64,000 nucleotides of DNA from Metridium senile (Eukaryota; Cnidaria; Anthozoa; Actiniaria; Metridiidae). The notes beneath the pieces are model-generated. The model had not been told where the DNA came from and made no database searches. It saw only the letters and a list, made by a program, of their open reading frames with translations. The stretch is taken from NCBI GenBank assembly GCA_949775045.1, contig OX459104.1, positions 12,819,655 through 12,883,654 of the forward strand, read 5' to 3'. The translations under genes and the position numbers were made by a program. Of this stretch, positions 45,871 through 61,971 are shown piece after piece; position 1 is the stretch's first letter; the number at the start of each line of letters is the position of its first letter.

Positions 45871-47702
45871 TACACATTCTAGAACATCTCCCATTATCTC
45901 CCATACACAACATGTGGAGGTGATTTCCAAACTTACCTACCAGAGGTCATGAACACTTTGTTTGAGCTAAATGAGAGTTTGCATGTATATATTAGGAATA
46001 TAAACAGTTCTAAAAACATCAACACTTTTTTATTCAGACAATTGAGTCTGTGTACAAAATGAAGCAAATAAGGTACTTGGCTTATTTTTCTAGTAATCTT
46101 CACTTGAGGCTCAACTGGTGATTGCATGAAAATTTGAAAACATTACCAGTTGTTTAATTTTAGACTATTGGAAACACATTGCATTCCTTGTCAAACATGC
46201 AAACTAATATTTAGCCAGAATAATAATCTGTGTAGATGTCTCAATAAATGTTGACACTACTGAAAAAAGTAAATACTACTGAGCATAATATGCCTGAAAG
46301 CCCAATCAATGGATCAACAAATAACATGCTCTTTTGGGCAAAAGCTGCTGCCATAAATGAGTTATGATATCCTCCAGCTCTAGAAGTCTTCTACGTACTC
46401 ATTCCTTTTGTGTTCAAAGTAAAACCAATTTGATCTGTTCACATGAATTGATGTTGCTACAATGCCTGACCCTGTCAACAAAAAATCAGATAAATATTTT
46501 GATTATAAAGATGACTGTTTCATGAATGAATTTCTATGGGATATCATTATAAAACATTATTATATCAGCTAGGATACACTTGTAAACACTACGCTCGCCT
46601 ATTTGTGTAGTAGTGATTCTCTAAAGTACCCTTTAGTGGTTGCACTAATAAAAAGATTGTATTAATTAGTTTAATAATAATGGTATCCTCTAAAGGGTAT
46701 GATGATACATATTGCATAGTACCCTTTAGCAGTTCAATGAAGAAATAAAGATATTATATTAATTTAATAGTGATTATATCCTCTAAAGAATATGACACAC
46801 ATAGTACCCTTTATAGGGTGAAGTAATAAAGAGAATGTATAAGTTATATCCTCTAAAGGGTATGACACACATAGTACCCTTTATAGGGTGAAGTAATAAA
46901 GAGAATGTAACTATACAGTAAGATATATAAACCTCTAAAGGGTATGACACACATAATACCCTTTAGAGGGTGAAGTAATAAAGAGAATGTATAAGTTAAA
47001 TCCTCTAAAGGGTATGACACAGTAATAAAAGTAATAAAAAGAATGTATAACTTAAGTTATATCCCCTAAAGGGTAGTACCCTTGATAGGGTGAAGTAATA
47101 TAAAAGAGAATGTACAGTAAGTTATAACCTCTAAAGGGTATTACACACATAGTACCCTTTAGAGGGTGAAATAAAGAGAATTTATTAGTTATATCCTCTA
47201 AAGGGTATGACAAACATGCTCTATAGTACTCTTTAGCGGTTCAATGAAGTAAAAATTTTATATATCCTCTAAGTATATAACGGTTGTAGAAGTAATGAAA
47301 CAATTGTATTATTAGTTTAGTTCTTTCTCTAGAAATTTCAAATAGAAGCACATCTTTAACTTAAGTTTGTTGTGTGTTGTTTTACCTTGATTCAGCAAGC
47401 AAATTATCCGTATTTGACATCATTATATTGGCAAAAGAATTCCTCCGCATTCACCTAGAAAGACGGCCATGTTTTATTTCCCGAAGGTTTTCGTCGGCAC
47501 AATCGTCGGTATCTCCGACGAACCGAATGGAAATACTCGATTCCAGTCTTTCGCGAAATAGCCTCTAAAGGGTATGATCTAGGCACAACCTCTAAAAAGT
47601 TATCATCCTGCGCAGCCGCTGTTAGAGTCGGTGGAGAGGAAGAATATCCGACACTATAAACGTCTGCGCAGGAGACTAATAAAAGGTATGTACGCACTAT
47701 GC

Positions 47703-47947
47703 GACTTTCACCCCGGGGGGGTACTCCCTTTGTCCAAGTGGTAGGTGATCGGCGGAGATTTTGAAAATGACCCCTAAAAGGTACGCTCAGATACAAATAA
47801 AGCAGAGTAAAAACGACCCTTAGAACTGATTTTTGAGCCAAATCTCTAAATGGACCCTAAAAGGTACGCACTGGAAATATTTTAACCCTAAAAGGTACGC
47901 CGATCACCCCTACCACTTGGATAAAGGGAGAACCCCCCCCCCCCCGG
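47703..47947. mobile_element. MITE with GGGTACTCCCTTTGTCC ends
   Basis: GGGTACTCCCTTTGTCCAAG and TGGTAGGTGATCGGCG at the left are mirrored by CGCCGATCACCCCTACCACT and TGGATAAAGGGAG at the right. The interior repeats CCCTAAAAGGTACGC. Partial relatives lie at 42446-42486 (left end only, next to the foldback insertion) and 47960-48205 (right end). Confidence 0.75.
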
Positions 47948-48297
47948 GCTTTCACAAAGACACCTCGATTTTGTCCCATGATACCTTAAAGCCTTGTTGA
48001 TTTCAACACCTAAAAGGTACGACTGTGCGATGTTCTTGCCAGCTAAGCTTACTTTTAGTAATAAAGCAGAGTAAAAATGACTCTTTAATATAGGTACAAA
48101 GTCTATTACGTAACTGACTTTTGAGCCAGAACCATAGAAGGAATAAGGAGATATTTTCAACCCTAAAAGTAGCACCGTTCACCCCTACCACTAGGACAAA
48201 GAAAATACATACATTATATACCTATTTCAATAAACGTTTGACGATCTGACATTTTTATCGACATCAAACTATTAGTTTTGAACTTCGTAATTTTAAA

Positions 48298-49297
48298 ATA
48301 TACACCTACTTGCAAGAACGTTGTCATACGAAAAAAGAGCATTTGTATTTAGTGGGTTATGTACGAGTCAAATCCAAAGGTGCCCATCCCCCCCCCGGGC
48401 AAACCCCGGGCATTTGACAAGACTTGGGTTCCGTATAGTGGGGAATTTGACGCCGATTAGCTACTTGAACGGGCGGGCATTTGACGAGTGTCGGCCATCT
48501 TTAAAAATACCCAGAAAGCATTGGAGTCCTAACCACAGGTAGCCCATGATCAGGCAAAAGTCACACGGGAACGGAAACGAAAAGCAAAGAATTGATAGAT
48601 AGTTTTTCCTTGTTATACACCTATCTCAAAAAACGTCAGAAAGAATTGGCGATTGACGAACAGCGATTGCAAAGGAGCTCTGTTCTTTCACAAGTAAAAT
48701 TAAATTGACGAAGTATAAATGCTTGTCTTTGTGTTTTAGAGTCGAAAAGTGCAAAGAAAATCCAAGTTCTTTCAGTTTTTAAGATAGATTTGTGAATTAT
48801 ATCGAGATCCATCTTTCGGTCGTGCAATCACCAATCAAAAATTGCCAATAACCATTCTCTTCTTCAACGTTTTTTAAAATTTCCCTTCATATTTGATTGT
48901 ACAAGTTTTGTCTACCATGTTCATGAGACGTCATGTAGTAGAAGGAAGTTTAAGTATTTTCTTTTCTATTTAAAGTAAAATTTGAGTTTATCACTGACTC
49001 GAGCTCGAGGGGCGGGCATTTGACCATTCTGTTGTTTCAATAGTGGGGCATTTGACTGTTCAGTTTGCCCAGATGGTGGGGAATTTGACCAATTTTTTTT
49101 CAAAAAGTCAAATGCCCGGGGGTTTGCCCGGGGGGGGGATGGGCACCTTTGGATTTGACTCGTACATTAGGAATAAATTGAAAGTACAAAAGATGATCAC
49201 TGAAGCCGAACTCTTTCTTTTGTACTTTTAATTTATTCCTAACACACTAAATACAAATGTTCTTTTTTCGTATGACAACTTTCTTGCAAATAGGTAT
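48298..49297. mobile_element. Hairpin element hosting the second 807-bp TIR element
   Basis: TTGCAAGAACGTTGTCATAC and ATTTGTATTTAGTG at the left are mirrored by CACTAAATACAAATGTTC and CGTATGACAACTTTCTTGCA at the right. The central TTAGGAATAAATT/AATTTATTCCTAA also pairs. The element at 48360-49166 sits in the left arm at a TTA. Confidence 0.75.
48360..49166. mobile_element. 807-bp TIR element with TTA target duplication, copy 2
   Basis: Reverse complement of 1125-1932 and nearly identical: a 63-codon chance frame is unchanged between copies, and one C is missing in a terminal run. TTA at 48357-48359 and 49167-49169. Confidence 0.88.
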
Positions 49298-49304
49298 ACA
49301 CCTA

Positions 49305-49555
49305 TTTCAATTAACGTTGTCCATCTGGAATGGTCGATCTGAGACCGATAGGAATTGTGGGAGCTCGTTAAACTGCAAATCCACTATTTATATAATCACG
49401 CTAGAATATTTATAATGTTTACTTCTGAAATACTATTATTCATAATTCAGCACCATTCAAGTGTGATTAAAACAATGTATTTGGTATTTAATGTACTCCC
49501 ACAATTCCTGTCGGTCTCAGATCAACCATTCCAGATGGACAACATTAATTGAAAT
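49305..49555. mobile_element. MITE with CTATTTCAATTAACGTTGTC ends, copy 2
   Basis: CACCTATTTCAATTAACGTT then TCCATCTGGAATGGTCGATC at the left, GGTCTCAGATCAACCATTCC and ATGGACAACATTAATTGAAA at the right. Same family as 14890-15145, with more decay in the right half. Confidence 0.8.
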
Positions 49556-49833
49556 ACTGTAGGTGTAACTAAAAAATTCTCATCACCAGAATCGCAATAT
49601 AATGCAACCTCATGCAATCCACGAGTTATGATCACGTGACCGACCACTGAAGCATAGGAAGCCCAATTCACGTACTCAATCGATGTGGACGGCGTGGGCT
49701 GCAACAAGTGGTACATTATACCGAATCACTAACCGATAGCAATAGTTAATACTGTAAATCAGGTTAGATAACAGCAGGCAAGTAGTGTGGCTTGGAATAC
49801 AACGTACATTTTAATATTGTAGTATGATTAGAT

Positions 49834-52800
49834 ATGGTACAGCGACGGTCATCATACAAGCTCATTGTGTACATTGTTTTGGCAATTCTTCTTGTGGTTT
49901 TAGTCGTATGGCATCTACAAGAACGATCTCTTGATAAGGCTATACCTAGAAGAGATAACGACCAGCATCAAGGTGAGTTTTAATTCAGTTTTTATTATAA
50001 CTTCCGCGTCATGTTTACCCTGCGAGCAGAGGTTCCTTTCTCTTACCCTCGTCGTTCCATGTAACTTAGAGAAAGAGACCTCTGTTCGCAGGGTACGTCA
50101 TGTTTTAGTATCAAAATAGTTTTTGTAAACTTATTGTAAGCTAATAAAGTTTTATGGTACTTAAAAATGCTATATAAAGACTAAAATTCGATGAATTTAG
50201 TTGCAAAATCGGTTAATAATAAATGTCTACATGAATTAAAATAGCAAAAGGCAGCTGCAGTTACCCAGTTACCATGGACAACAGTGAGTTCATCCTGTAA
50301 TGCCTTAATTCTGATACATTGTATATATTGTAACCAGACACCCCCTCCTCACAGCCCTCCAGACAATAATAAAGGATCCTGATTTTCCACCATGAGCAGT
50401 TTTTATAAAATAGTTATCAAAAGTCACTATCAAGACCAGGAAAACAACTTTGATTTTTTTAATTTTATAGACCTATATTATATTCTAGGATAATCTATAG
50501 TTTCTACACATTTATATACACTTGTTGGATTCATCCGAGCCTGATTATGGCAGAATATTACTGCAGGTCGAGCCATATATTGAAACTGAGACTAATATCT
50601 GTATATAAAAATATCTGCGATAATGGGTGAGGATGAATCTTAAAGGTGTTTTATTATACCAAACAAATATTTTTTTCAAAAATTATTTCTAGAGTAAACA
50701 ATTTTAATTTAAAAAAATGTTGCAGTCCAATAGGTTGCTGTCCAAATATCGCAAAATATTGGATCGCCAGGTGACTAAAATATAGAGATGTGATTGGAGG
50801 ATCATTTGTGAGTTATAATAACAATGAATGTCATTCTCCATCTGCAGAGTCGGTTTCTTTTGTACATTAGCTGTCTTTATCTTACATATTCACCCAACTA
50901 ATTAAACAAGGAGCTGATCCAGGTCGATATTATATATGGCAATATTATTATTATTATTAGTAGTAGTAGTAGTAATATACCTTTAGTTATGAGAAAAATC
51001 AACCCTCTGCCTCACCGGGATTGCAGTGTTGATGGATATTTTTTGCAGTGTTGCGATGACAAAATTCTCTGGTATGCCTGTGTTGTTCCTAGTGTTTGGT
51101 GAAAGATGTTGTGTTGCCGCAGTGGCGGCAGAAGCTGAAATCATTTTAAGTGAGCAACATTTCTGCAAACGTTAATAATGCTCTATTCAAAAAAATTAGT
51201 GGGTCTGCCGTCCATGTGTCAAACAATTTTTTGTGGTGTTGCGGTGTTGAGGACCCCCCAATCTCCCCCTTTATAACCTTTACTTACAAACCAAGCAAAT
51301 TGTTTATAATTTCATGTGTTTATTTTTCTCAGAGTCTACCAGGATTATCAAACCAACTGGTAAACCCATTGTTCCATTATCTGTCGTACATTCCTGGTCG
51401 GCTGTTTATGGTGATAAGGGATGCCCTAAGAACCATTGGCGTCCTGGCCTTGTCAAGTTGTTCAAGGCATGGTCAGACATGGCTAGTAAATACAATATTG
51501 AGTATGTTTTGACATGTGGGTCGTTACTGGGAGCCTTGAGAACAAGTGATGTGATTCCTTATGATTCAGACCTGGATGTACTTGTGAATATCAAGCAATA
51601 TGACAAATTAAAGAAATTGGCTGCTGTAAGAAATTTTAACCCATCTGATGGGAAAATACGATTAGTGCTTCAACCTGAGTTTGAACGTAACGTATCCACA
51701 CAGGAGAGAAAAAGATATACATGCGCTGGAAAGGTAGGTTTTGTTTGTTGCCAGAATATTAGTATAACTAGCGTACCTAATAGTAATAGTTAGTACATTG
51801 CTGCCTCATAGCGCATGCAACAAGTACATTGTAAATAGAGAATGGCGAATTGGCAGAATATTGATTTTGTAGTTTGTTGATAATTATTAAATGAAGATAA
51901 ATGGAAGCTAGGGTGAGGAAATGTTTGAGATGAGCATTTTTGAAATTTAGGGTAGAGTGGAAAACAGAGTGAGTATACTTATAACCAATGACTATTCAGT
52001 TATGTGGTACTGTTTCATGGAAATATTACAAACTGATTGAATTTGTAAGAGTTTGATCAAGAATTGAACATGACATGGTATAAAAACTGGAACAGTAACA
52101 AAGTTGTATCAATTAGAAAAAAGTAGAAAAAAAGGGAAAGGAAAGAAACTTCACTCTTCTCTCTCCCCCAGTCCCTCCCCGCCCCTTTCTGACCCCGAAG
52201 GCCTGATACTCAGGTTAAGTGTGTCTCTGTCCTTTAATATAAACATGATAGACAGCCAATCAGAACATGCATAGTATCTCAAATATTTTATAAATGACTC
52301 GCAATAAATGTATGTGGGACTAAAAATGACAAAATTTTATAAAAATGGGGAAAAAATATACTAATAGGTATGGGTATGATAATGTTCAAGCAAGACATCC
52401 CATGTAAGCAGCTCATTAGATAATTATGTTGCACGTCAAGATATGTATGATTCCTGAGTTTGGTTGCATTTGGTTGTATTCTGACCAAGATACAGCCTCA
52501 TAAAATTGCCTAAAAATAGAAGGAAATGTATGGTTTGGAAGGACGCCTGTCCCTCCAATCCATACATTCCTTTGTAATTTTTGGCGGTTTTGAATGGCTG
52601 CAACTCACTCAATATCCAACCAAAAGCACCAAATCTCAGGAATCTTGCATATCTTGATCTGCTGTTTTATATTATGAGGTTCATTTCTTAATTAAATTAA
52701 TTAGGGAAACTAGTACCCAGTCCTCTACTCGATTTGGTATTGGCCAATAGACTTACACTGATGATACTCAAACCATGAACACTTGGCTTTTTTCATGTTA

Positions 52801-53385
52801 TTATTTTCTGAACCTTCTACTGCTTCTAAACCTCTAAAAATGAAGCAGTGAGTTCAAATACACTAAGTGTTCATAATAATTCATATTTCTAATCTATTTG
52901 CCCATGGGATGGGGGTCAAAGAAAATAACAAACAAAATTCAATGTTCATGTTCATTCAGAGGACTCACAGTTAATAACAATGCACAGAGAGATTCTAGTC
53001 ATTAAATGTGCACCAATGTTTTAACATAATAAATACTAAAATATTTTCATTTATCCTGTTACAGCTGTCGCCAAACATGGTTGATGTTTGTTCATTTCAA
53101 GATCCCATGGGCCGTCTGATAAGAAAGTATTTACAGTTAGACATGTACCCTCTTTATGAGAAAGGAGATGTTTTATTAGATACTACAGATGGAGATATCC
53201 GTACCTACAAGAAGACTGATATGTTTCCTTTACGACCTTGTACAATGATGGGATTTGATAGTTACTGCCCTCAAAACCCATGGAACATCCTCAAAGCTTA
53301 TTATAGAACTGATAAATTTGAACCAACCTATAAATGTAAAGGGGATAAGTGGGTTGACAAGAATAACAAACGTGCAAATTTTTAA
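49834..53385 (+). CDS. LicD-family type II membrane protein
   Basis: Three exons (49834-49972, 51333-51733, 53065-53385, TAA) give 286 residues with consistent phases. Residues 1-8 are basic, and 9-27 form one hydrophobic membrane anchor (LIVYIVLAILLVVLVVW), so a Golgi/ER type II topology is likely. The lumenal part carries the LicD nucleotidyltransferase-fold signature: GSLLGALR at 109-116 and DSDLD at 124-128, whose acidic residues bind metal in the family. LicD domains occur in bacterial phosphocholine transferases and in fukutin/FKRP, which modify glycans with CDP-activated phospho-alcohols. This protein is shorter than FKRP and closer to the uncharacterised invertebrate LicD proteins; the substrate is unknown. 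The C-terminal half (PLRPCTMMGF, CPQNPWNILKAYY) resembles the conserved end of LicD proteins. AATAAA follows at once. Confidence 0.9.
50520..50830. repeat. Dispersed ~300-bp repeat, copy 2 (LicD intron 1)
   Basis: Reverse-oriented relative of 41637-41935: GGATTCATCCGAGCC, AAATATTTTTTTCAAAAATT, CCAATAGGTTGCTGTCCAA, GATGTGATTGGAGGATCA. Confidence 0.7.
51146..51200. repeat. Short dispersed repeat (partner at 54060-54115)
   Basis: GAGCAACATTTCTGCAAACG and CTATTCAAAAAAATTAGTG recur with few changes at 54060-54115. The element boundaries are unclear. Confidence 0.5.
52438..52670. mobile_element. Hairpin MITE in LicD intron 2
   Basis: TCAAGATATGTATGATTCCT and GAGTTTGGTTGCATTTGGTT at the left, GCACCAAATCTCAGGAATCT and TGCATATCTTGA at the right. 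The inner arms AATGTATGGTTTGGAAGGA and TCCCTCCAATCCATACATT pair. Confidence 0.75.
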
Positions 53386-53402
53386 TATCAATATATGTAT
53401 AA

Positions 53403-53417
53403 AATAAAAAAAATAAA
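53403..53417 (+). terminator. Poly(A) signals of the LicD-family gene
   Basis: Two AATAAA hexamers (53403 and 53412) start 18 bases after the stop codon of the LicD-family gene. This implies a very short 3' UTR. Confidence 0.7.
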
Positions 53418-54548
53418 ATGAAATATATTTTTTCATATTACGTGGTAATAGCATTTGGATAATTCAAGTGACATCTACCACAGTGACAGTTTATTCCTGA
53501 TTGCTAAATTTACTGATTTTTAATTAAAATTACTGTAACACAAGTGCATGGGTGAGGTTTTGGTAGTAATAGATGCATGACAAGCATGAGAAAGAGTGTT
53601 TCCTCCAATATCCAAACACAGAGAAGTAAGTTGAAAAAACGAGGCACAGCCAAGCATAGTGGAGATAAAGGAGGATAAAGAAGGAATTAAACACTCTTTT
53701 AAGTGCTTGATCTAGTTGCTTCTCAAACCATTAATTATTCTTGGAGAAACTCAGGGCTTACACAGATTTATATGCTAATTAAGATCACATATCCAAACCT
53801 CTTTTATGGTAGTGATTTCCTTTATTTTATCCTCATGAATTATTAATGAGTTTGAGAATCCTAATTACCAATTCTCAATGGAAACTTGGCAAGACATGTA
53901 GGTTTGCAGTGGTAATTAAGTTTTAAGATTTTAAGAATATCTTTTATCTGACAACCATTTTACATCGGGGGATATTCCCTCTCAGTTTTTGGTATGGACG
54001 TGGTGCTTAGACTTGAACCTTGCAGCAGCAAAATCATTTGGATGCACTACAATTTCTTAAATGAGCAACATTTCGGCAAAAGTTAACACTGTCCTATTCA
54101 AAAAATTAGTGCCTACCCGCTTCCCGCTTCCTCCTTCCATGCCCTGAGCCTGGAACATTTTTCATAACACTATATAACCTATTTCAAAGTAAATGCTGTG
54201 TGAATACACCCTGTTTGTAGATAATATTTAATATTGTCTGCTGAATGAAGTATTTTCAACATATTTATCAGTTTCCCCTTATTTTTTTAATTTATAAACC
54301 CTGTTTCAAAAGGTTCAAATTTACATCATAAAATCAACAATTTTTTAAAATCAACAATGCTTTATCTGCTTTCTTTTCTAAAATGCAATTTGTTTCAAAT
54401 TACTCTAGATTCTTCAAGAAGAAAAACAATTCCCAATAAGACCCAATAAGAAATACGAAACAAATTGGTCGGGTTACCTGTGGTATTCTGACGTCATAAA
54501 TTGTTTATTTTCGTGGACTGGTGACGAATTGGAAGAATAAAAAAAATA
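53418..54548. other. Intergenic region between the LicD gene and METTL15
   Basis: No gene seen. It contains the short repeat at 54060-54115 and otherwise AT-rich sequence. The METTL15 promoter should lie in its last few hundred bases; no motif stands out. Confidence 0.4.
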
Positions 54549-58868
<4,320 letters not shown>

Positions 58869-58882
58869 ACAAGGCTTTTTTA

Positions 58883-59322
58883 ATGTTACTGCGGTTGCCA
58901 GTCACACGTGACCAACTAGGCCTTCAAACACAAACGATAACTAGAGTTTTGGTGGACGTCAATCAACTGTATTTCCATGACAACGCAAACTAAAATGTCA
59001 ATTGCAAATCAGCTATAAACTCGCTACTCAGAGTTTCTGTCCGTAAAAATGATTGAATCGATTCCAAACTGTCTGAAATCGAGGTCAGGGAATACTAGGA
59101 GAAAAAAGTTACGCAAAAAGACAAATAGAAGCTTCAATTCTATCATAATTAGATCTAATTTACATAAATTCTTCGTGTATTGAATTTATCGTCGATCGGC
59201 AACGGACAAGTTTGTCTGTGTTACCATGGAAATTCATTTGATTGACGTCCACCAAAACTCTATTTTTAGTTCGTGTTTGAAGGTCTAGTTGGCCGCGTGT
59301 GACTGGTAACCACAGTAATCCA
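58883..59322. mobile_element. 440-bp TIR element after the METTL15 stop
   Basis: ~100-base TIRs: TTACTGCGGTTGCCAGTCAC, CTTCAAACACAAACGATAAC, TAGAGTTTTGGTGGACGTCA at the left are mirrored by TGACGTCCACCAAAACTCTA, TTCGTGTTTGAAGG and GTGTGACTGGTAACCACAGT at the right. It starts 15 bases after the stop codon. Confidence 0.85.
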
Positions 59323-59367
59323 ACATTTGACTATTTTAAATTATATATTTTATTGTAATTTCTAACA

Positions 59368-59373
59368 AATAAA
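59368..59373 (+). terminator. Candidate poly(A) signal of METTL15
   Basis: First AATAAA after the METTL15 stop, about 500 bases away. If used, the 3' UTR would contain the whole hairpin element at 58883-59322, which would fold on itself in the RNA. Confidence 0.4.
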
Positions 59374-59557
59374 ATCAAATACCATGTGGATTAGATTTAG
59401 GAATATATATATCAAGCTGTTTTATGTCAATACAAATACACTTTTTACTGCAGAAGTATTATTTTATCGGTTATTTTATGCTAGCAACAAGATGCAGTCG
59501 AGTTATAAATCCTGTAAGTATTCTTTATTAGCAAACGTTTAAACTTGATGTATATAC

Positions 59558-59725
59558 GGTCTCCTTCACAGTTCCCTGCGCCATCTTGAAAGAAAGCCGG
59601 GCCTTTTCATCGAAGCGAGACGAGCGTTGAGCTTGCGATGATAGAGACCTTTTAACACCTTGCGAGACAATTATTCACGTGTCTCAATCATTGCAAGCTC
59701 AAGGTTGGTCTCGCTATAAAGACAA
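59558..59725. mobile_element. Truncated relative of the 32965-33183 MITE
   Basis: Shares CGCCATCTTGAAAG, GAGACCTTTTAACA, GACAATTATTCAC and ATCATTGCAAGCTCAA with the MITE at 32965-33183. The right terminus is missing. Confidence 0.65.
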
Positions 59726-60146
59726 TTTCAAATGTCATTTGTTAAAATATATAATATTTGTGTCTTGTGCTACAAAACGTTTATACACGAAGAGTCGATA
59801 AATGTACTGAGGATCGTGAATATTTAATAAGACACGTGATATTTGGTCTTACAGTAGTCAGTAGTGATCATACAAGTTCTGCAAAATGTAACGACTACCA
59901 AGAGTACACTCAAAGGATCTATTATAGGATCCCTTACAATTTTCTGGTCATAAAAAAATATTTTCATAAACATGTTCATTTTCCACCGATCTCGTGTTGT
60001 CCGGGTTTACAATTTTCGAGGGAAGCATTTTTGCGGCGGTATCATTTTTGCTGCAACTCGGGGGTCATTATTGCTGCGGGATCAATGATGCGGCGAGGAT
60101 CTTTTTTTTTTTTTTTTGACTGCCTACGCATATTTCAAAAAACGTT

Positions 60147-60360
60147 GAACACTGAATAGTGCGTTTCAAGACCAAAGGGCATTGTGGGTCTCATATCAGT
60201 TTGAAATTGAAAATATATAATGACCATTTACTCTATATGTAGTTGGTATATTGTTTCGGACGGAATACATTAAAATAAAATAACTATAATTATTATTTCA
60301 TTTTAGACAATATTACATGCACCAGAATGCATTTCGGTCTTGGAATGCAGTATTCAGTAT
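60147..60360. mobile_element. Hairpin MITE, intergenic
   Basis: CACTGAATAGTGCGTTTCAA, GACCAAAGGGCATTGTGG at the left versus CCAGAATGCATTTCGGTCTT, GGAATGCAGTATTCAG at the right. Confidence 0.65.
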
Positions 60361-60469
60361 TCAAGGGTTTTTGAAATTGCTGTATGCAAACATTGCCGAA
60401 ACTACAATCCGTTCCGAAGCTTGAAAAGAATCTCGGTATAAAAATTAGCATAATTTGTGATTATTTCAC

Positions 60470-61105
60470 TTTTTTTTAAAGAAACAATTGTTTCCTCATC
60501 TACCACTGTAACAACTTGTTATGGTCATATTACACAAACAAGTACAACCAAAATATACTATGAATAAATCGATAACAAGAGAAGAAATACCGACATCCTT
60601 TAAATACATATTTCTTTTATCATCTACCACTGCAACAAATTGTTATGGTCATATTACACAAACAAGTACAACAAAAATATGCTATGAATAAATCGATAAC
60701 AAGAGAAGAAATACCGACATCCTTTAAATAAGTATTTCTTTTATCATCTACCACTGCAACAATTGTTATATTGGTAGATGACCTGATAAAGCAAATATTT
60801 ATTTAAAGGATGTCGGTATTTCGTTTCTGTTATATTATAAATTAATTTATTATGGTAATATCACACAAACATGTACAACCAAAATATGCTATGAATAAAT
60901 CGATAAAAAGAGAAGAAATACCGACATCCTTTAAATAAATCAGTATTTCTTTTAAGGATCTCGGTAAAGATTAGCATAATTTGTGATTATTTCACTTTTT
61001 TAAAAGAAACAATTGTTTCATCATCTACCACTGTAACAATTTATTATGGTCATATTACACAAACACGTACAACCAAAATATACTATGAATGAATCGATGA
61101 CAAAA
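60470..61105. repeat. ~124-bp tandem array with an inverted unit
   Basis: Units contain CATCTACCACTGCAACAA, TTATGGTCATATTACACAAA, CAACCAAAATATACTATGAA, AATCGATAACAAGAGAAGAA and ATACCGACATCCTTTAAAT. There are four to five copies, one part inverted at about 60765-60825. A single reverse-oriented unit lies at 21675-21795. Confidence 0.8.
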
Positions 61106-61970
61106 GTGTGCACTTAACAACGGCTGCGACAATGATTTCTGAAATAAGTGTACATCTTCAAGGAAATGCTCTGTATTTTTATGCATAACTGACTAAGTTA
61201 AAAAAGGAAAATAATAATACAAATTGCTAATTTTGATTGAATTGGTAACGTCCCTTCCCCCCATGGGAAACCTCAGTGCAGATGATATGATATATTAATA
61301 TACATTGTATTCGCTATCTAGAATCTGATTGGCTAAGAGCATCGTCTAGTCTGTAGTTTGCGCCTGCAATGCATTATTTGCCAAAGTATCAATTTATTGT
61401 CCGCTCTCATTGTGTTCTTGCTAAAAAAACTTTTGTGGGTTAATTTTCTCAAATTCTACATCTCTATTCCCTGCATTGTGATTTACGCTAACTTGAACTA
61501 TATAAGATACTAAACTATCCTTAATTAATTCTTAATAATTCCTTGTTTCGTTTTTCGTACATTACTACAGTTTGATTTTCAAAATTTAAAACTTGCAGTC
61601 GGGTTTCATGTTTCAAATTATTTAGTCTTTGTCTCTTTCTTTAGGACATTTAATTTAAGCATTTCAACTTAATATACTCGCGCGCAAATTGTTCTTGTTT
61701 GTGAATTAATAATTGTAAAGTCAAATGTATATAATTGCTGGTACAGTTATGCTAATAAATTATTTTTAAAAACTGCTTTCGGTTTGGCTTTCACATTCCA
61801 ACCTGATTTGTACAGATATGGAATAACAAGCTCACTTGTACTAAGTACTATAATTAGCTGTGATTGACTTGACTTGCAATCATTTTGGTATACAAACGAG
61901 GGTCTTCCTCGTGGTTAGCGCGCAATGAGTATCGCTATCAATCATCATTATCATGATGTAAATCCTAGAA
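61106..61970. other. Intergenic stretch, no feature recognised
   Basis: AT-rich; no ORF with recognisable domain, no TIR pair and no array were seen. Confidence 0.4.
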
Positions 61971-61971
61971 T

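Larger units (their letters stand above)
42496..47590. mobile_element. 5,095-bp foldback transposon with 1,720-bp inverted arms
   Basis: Arms 42496-44215 and 45871-47590 are reverse complements. Mirrored positions sum to 90086 at every point I checked along the arm, so there are no net indels, and three arm ORFs have identical mirror copies. TCTAAAAAG flanks both ends exactly (42487-42495, 47591-47599). Termini read GGTTGTGCCTAGATC. The 1,655-base spacer has no transposase. A 9-bp duplication with very long TIRs fits non-autonomous Mutator-like/foldback elements. The near-perfect arms imply recent insertion or gene conversion between arms. Confidence 0.93.
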
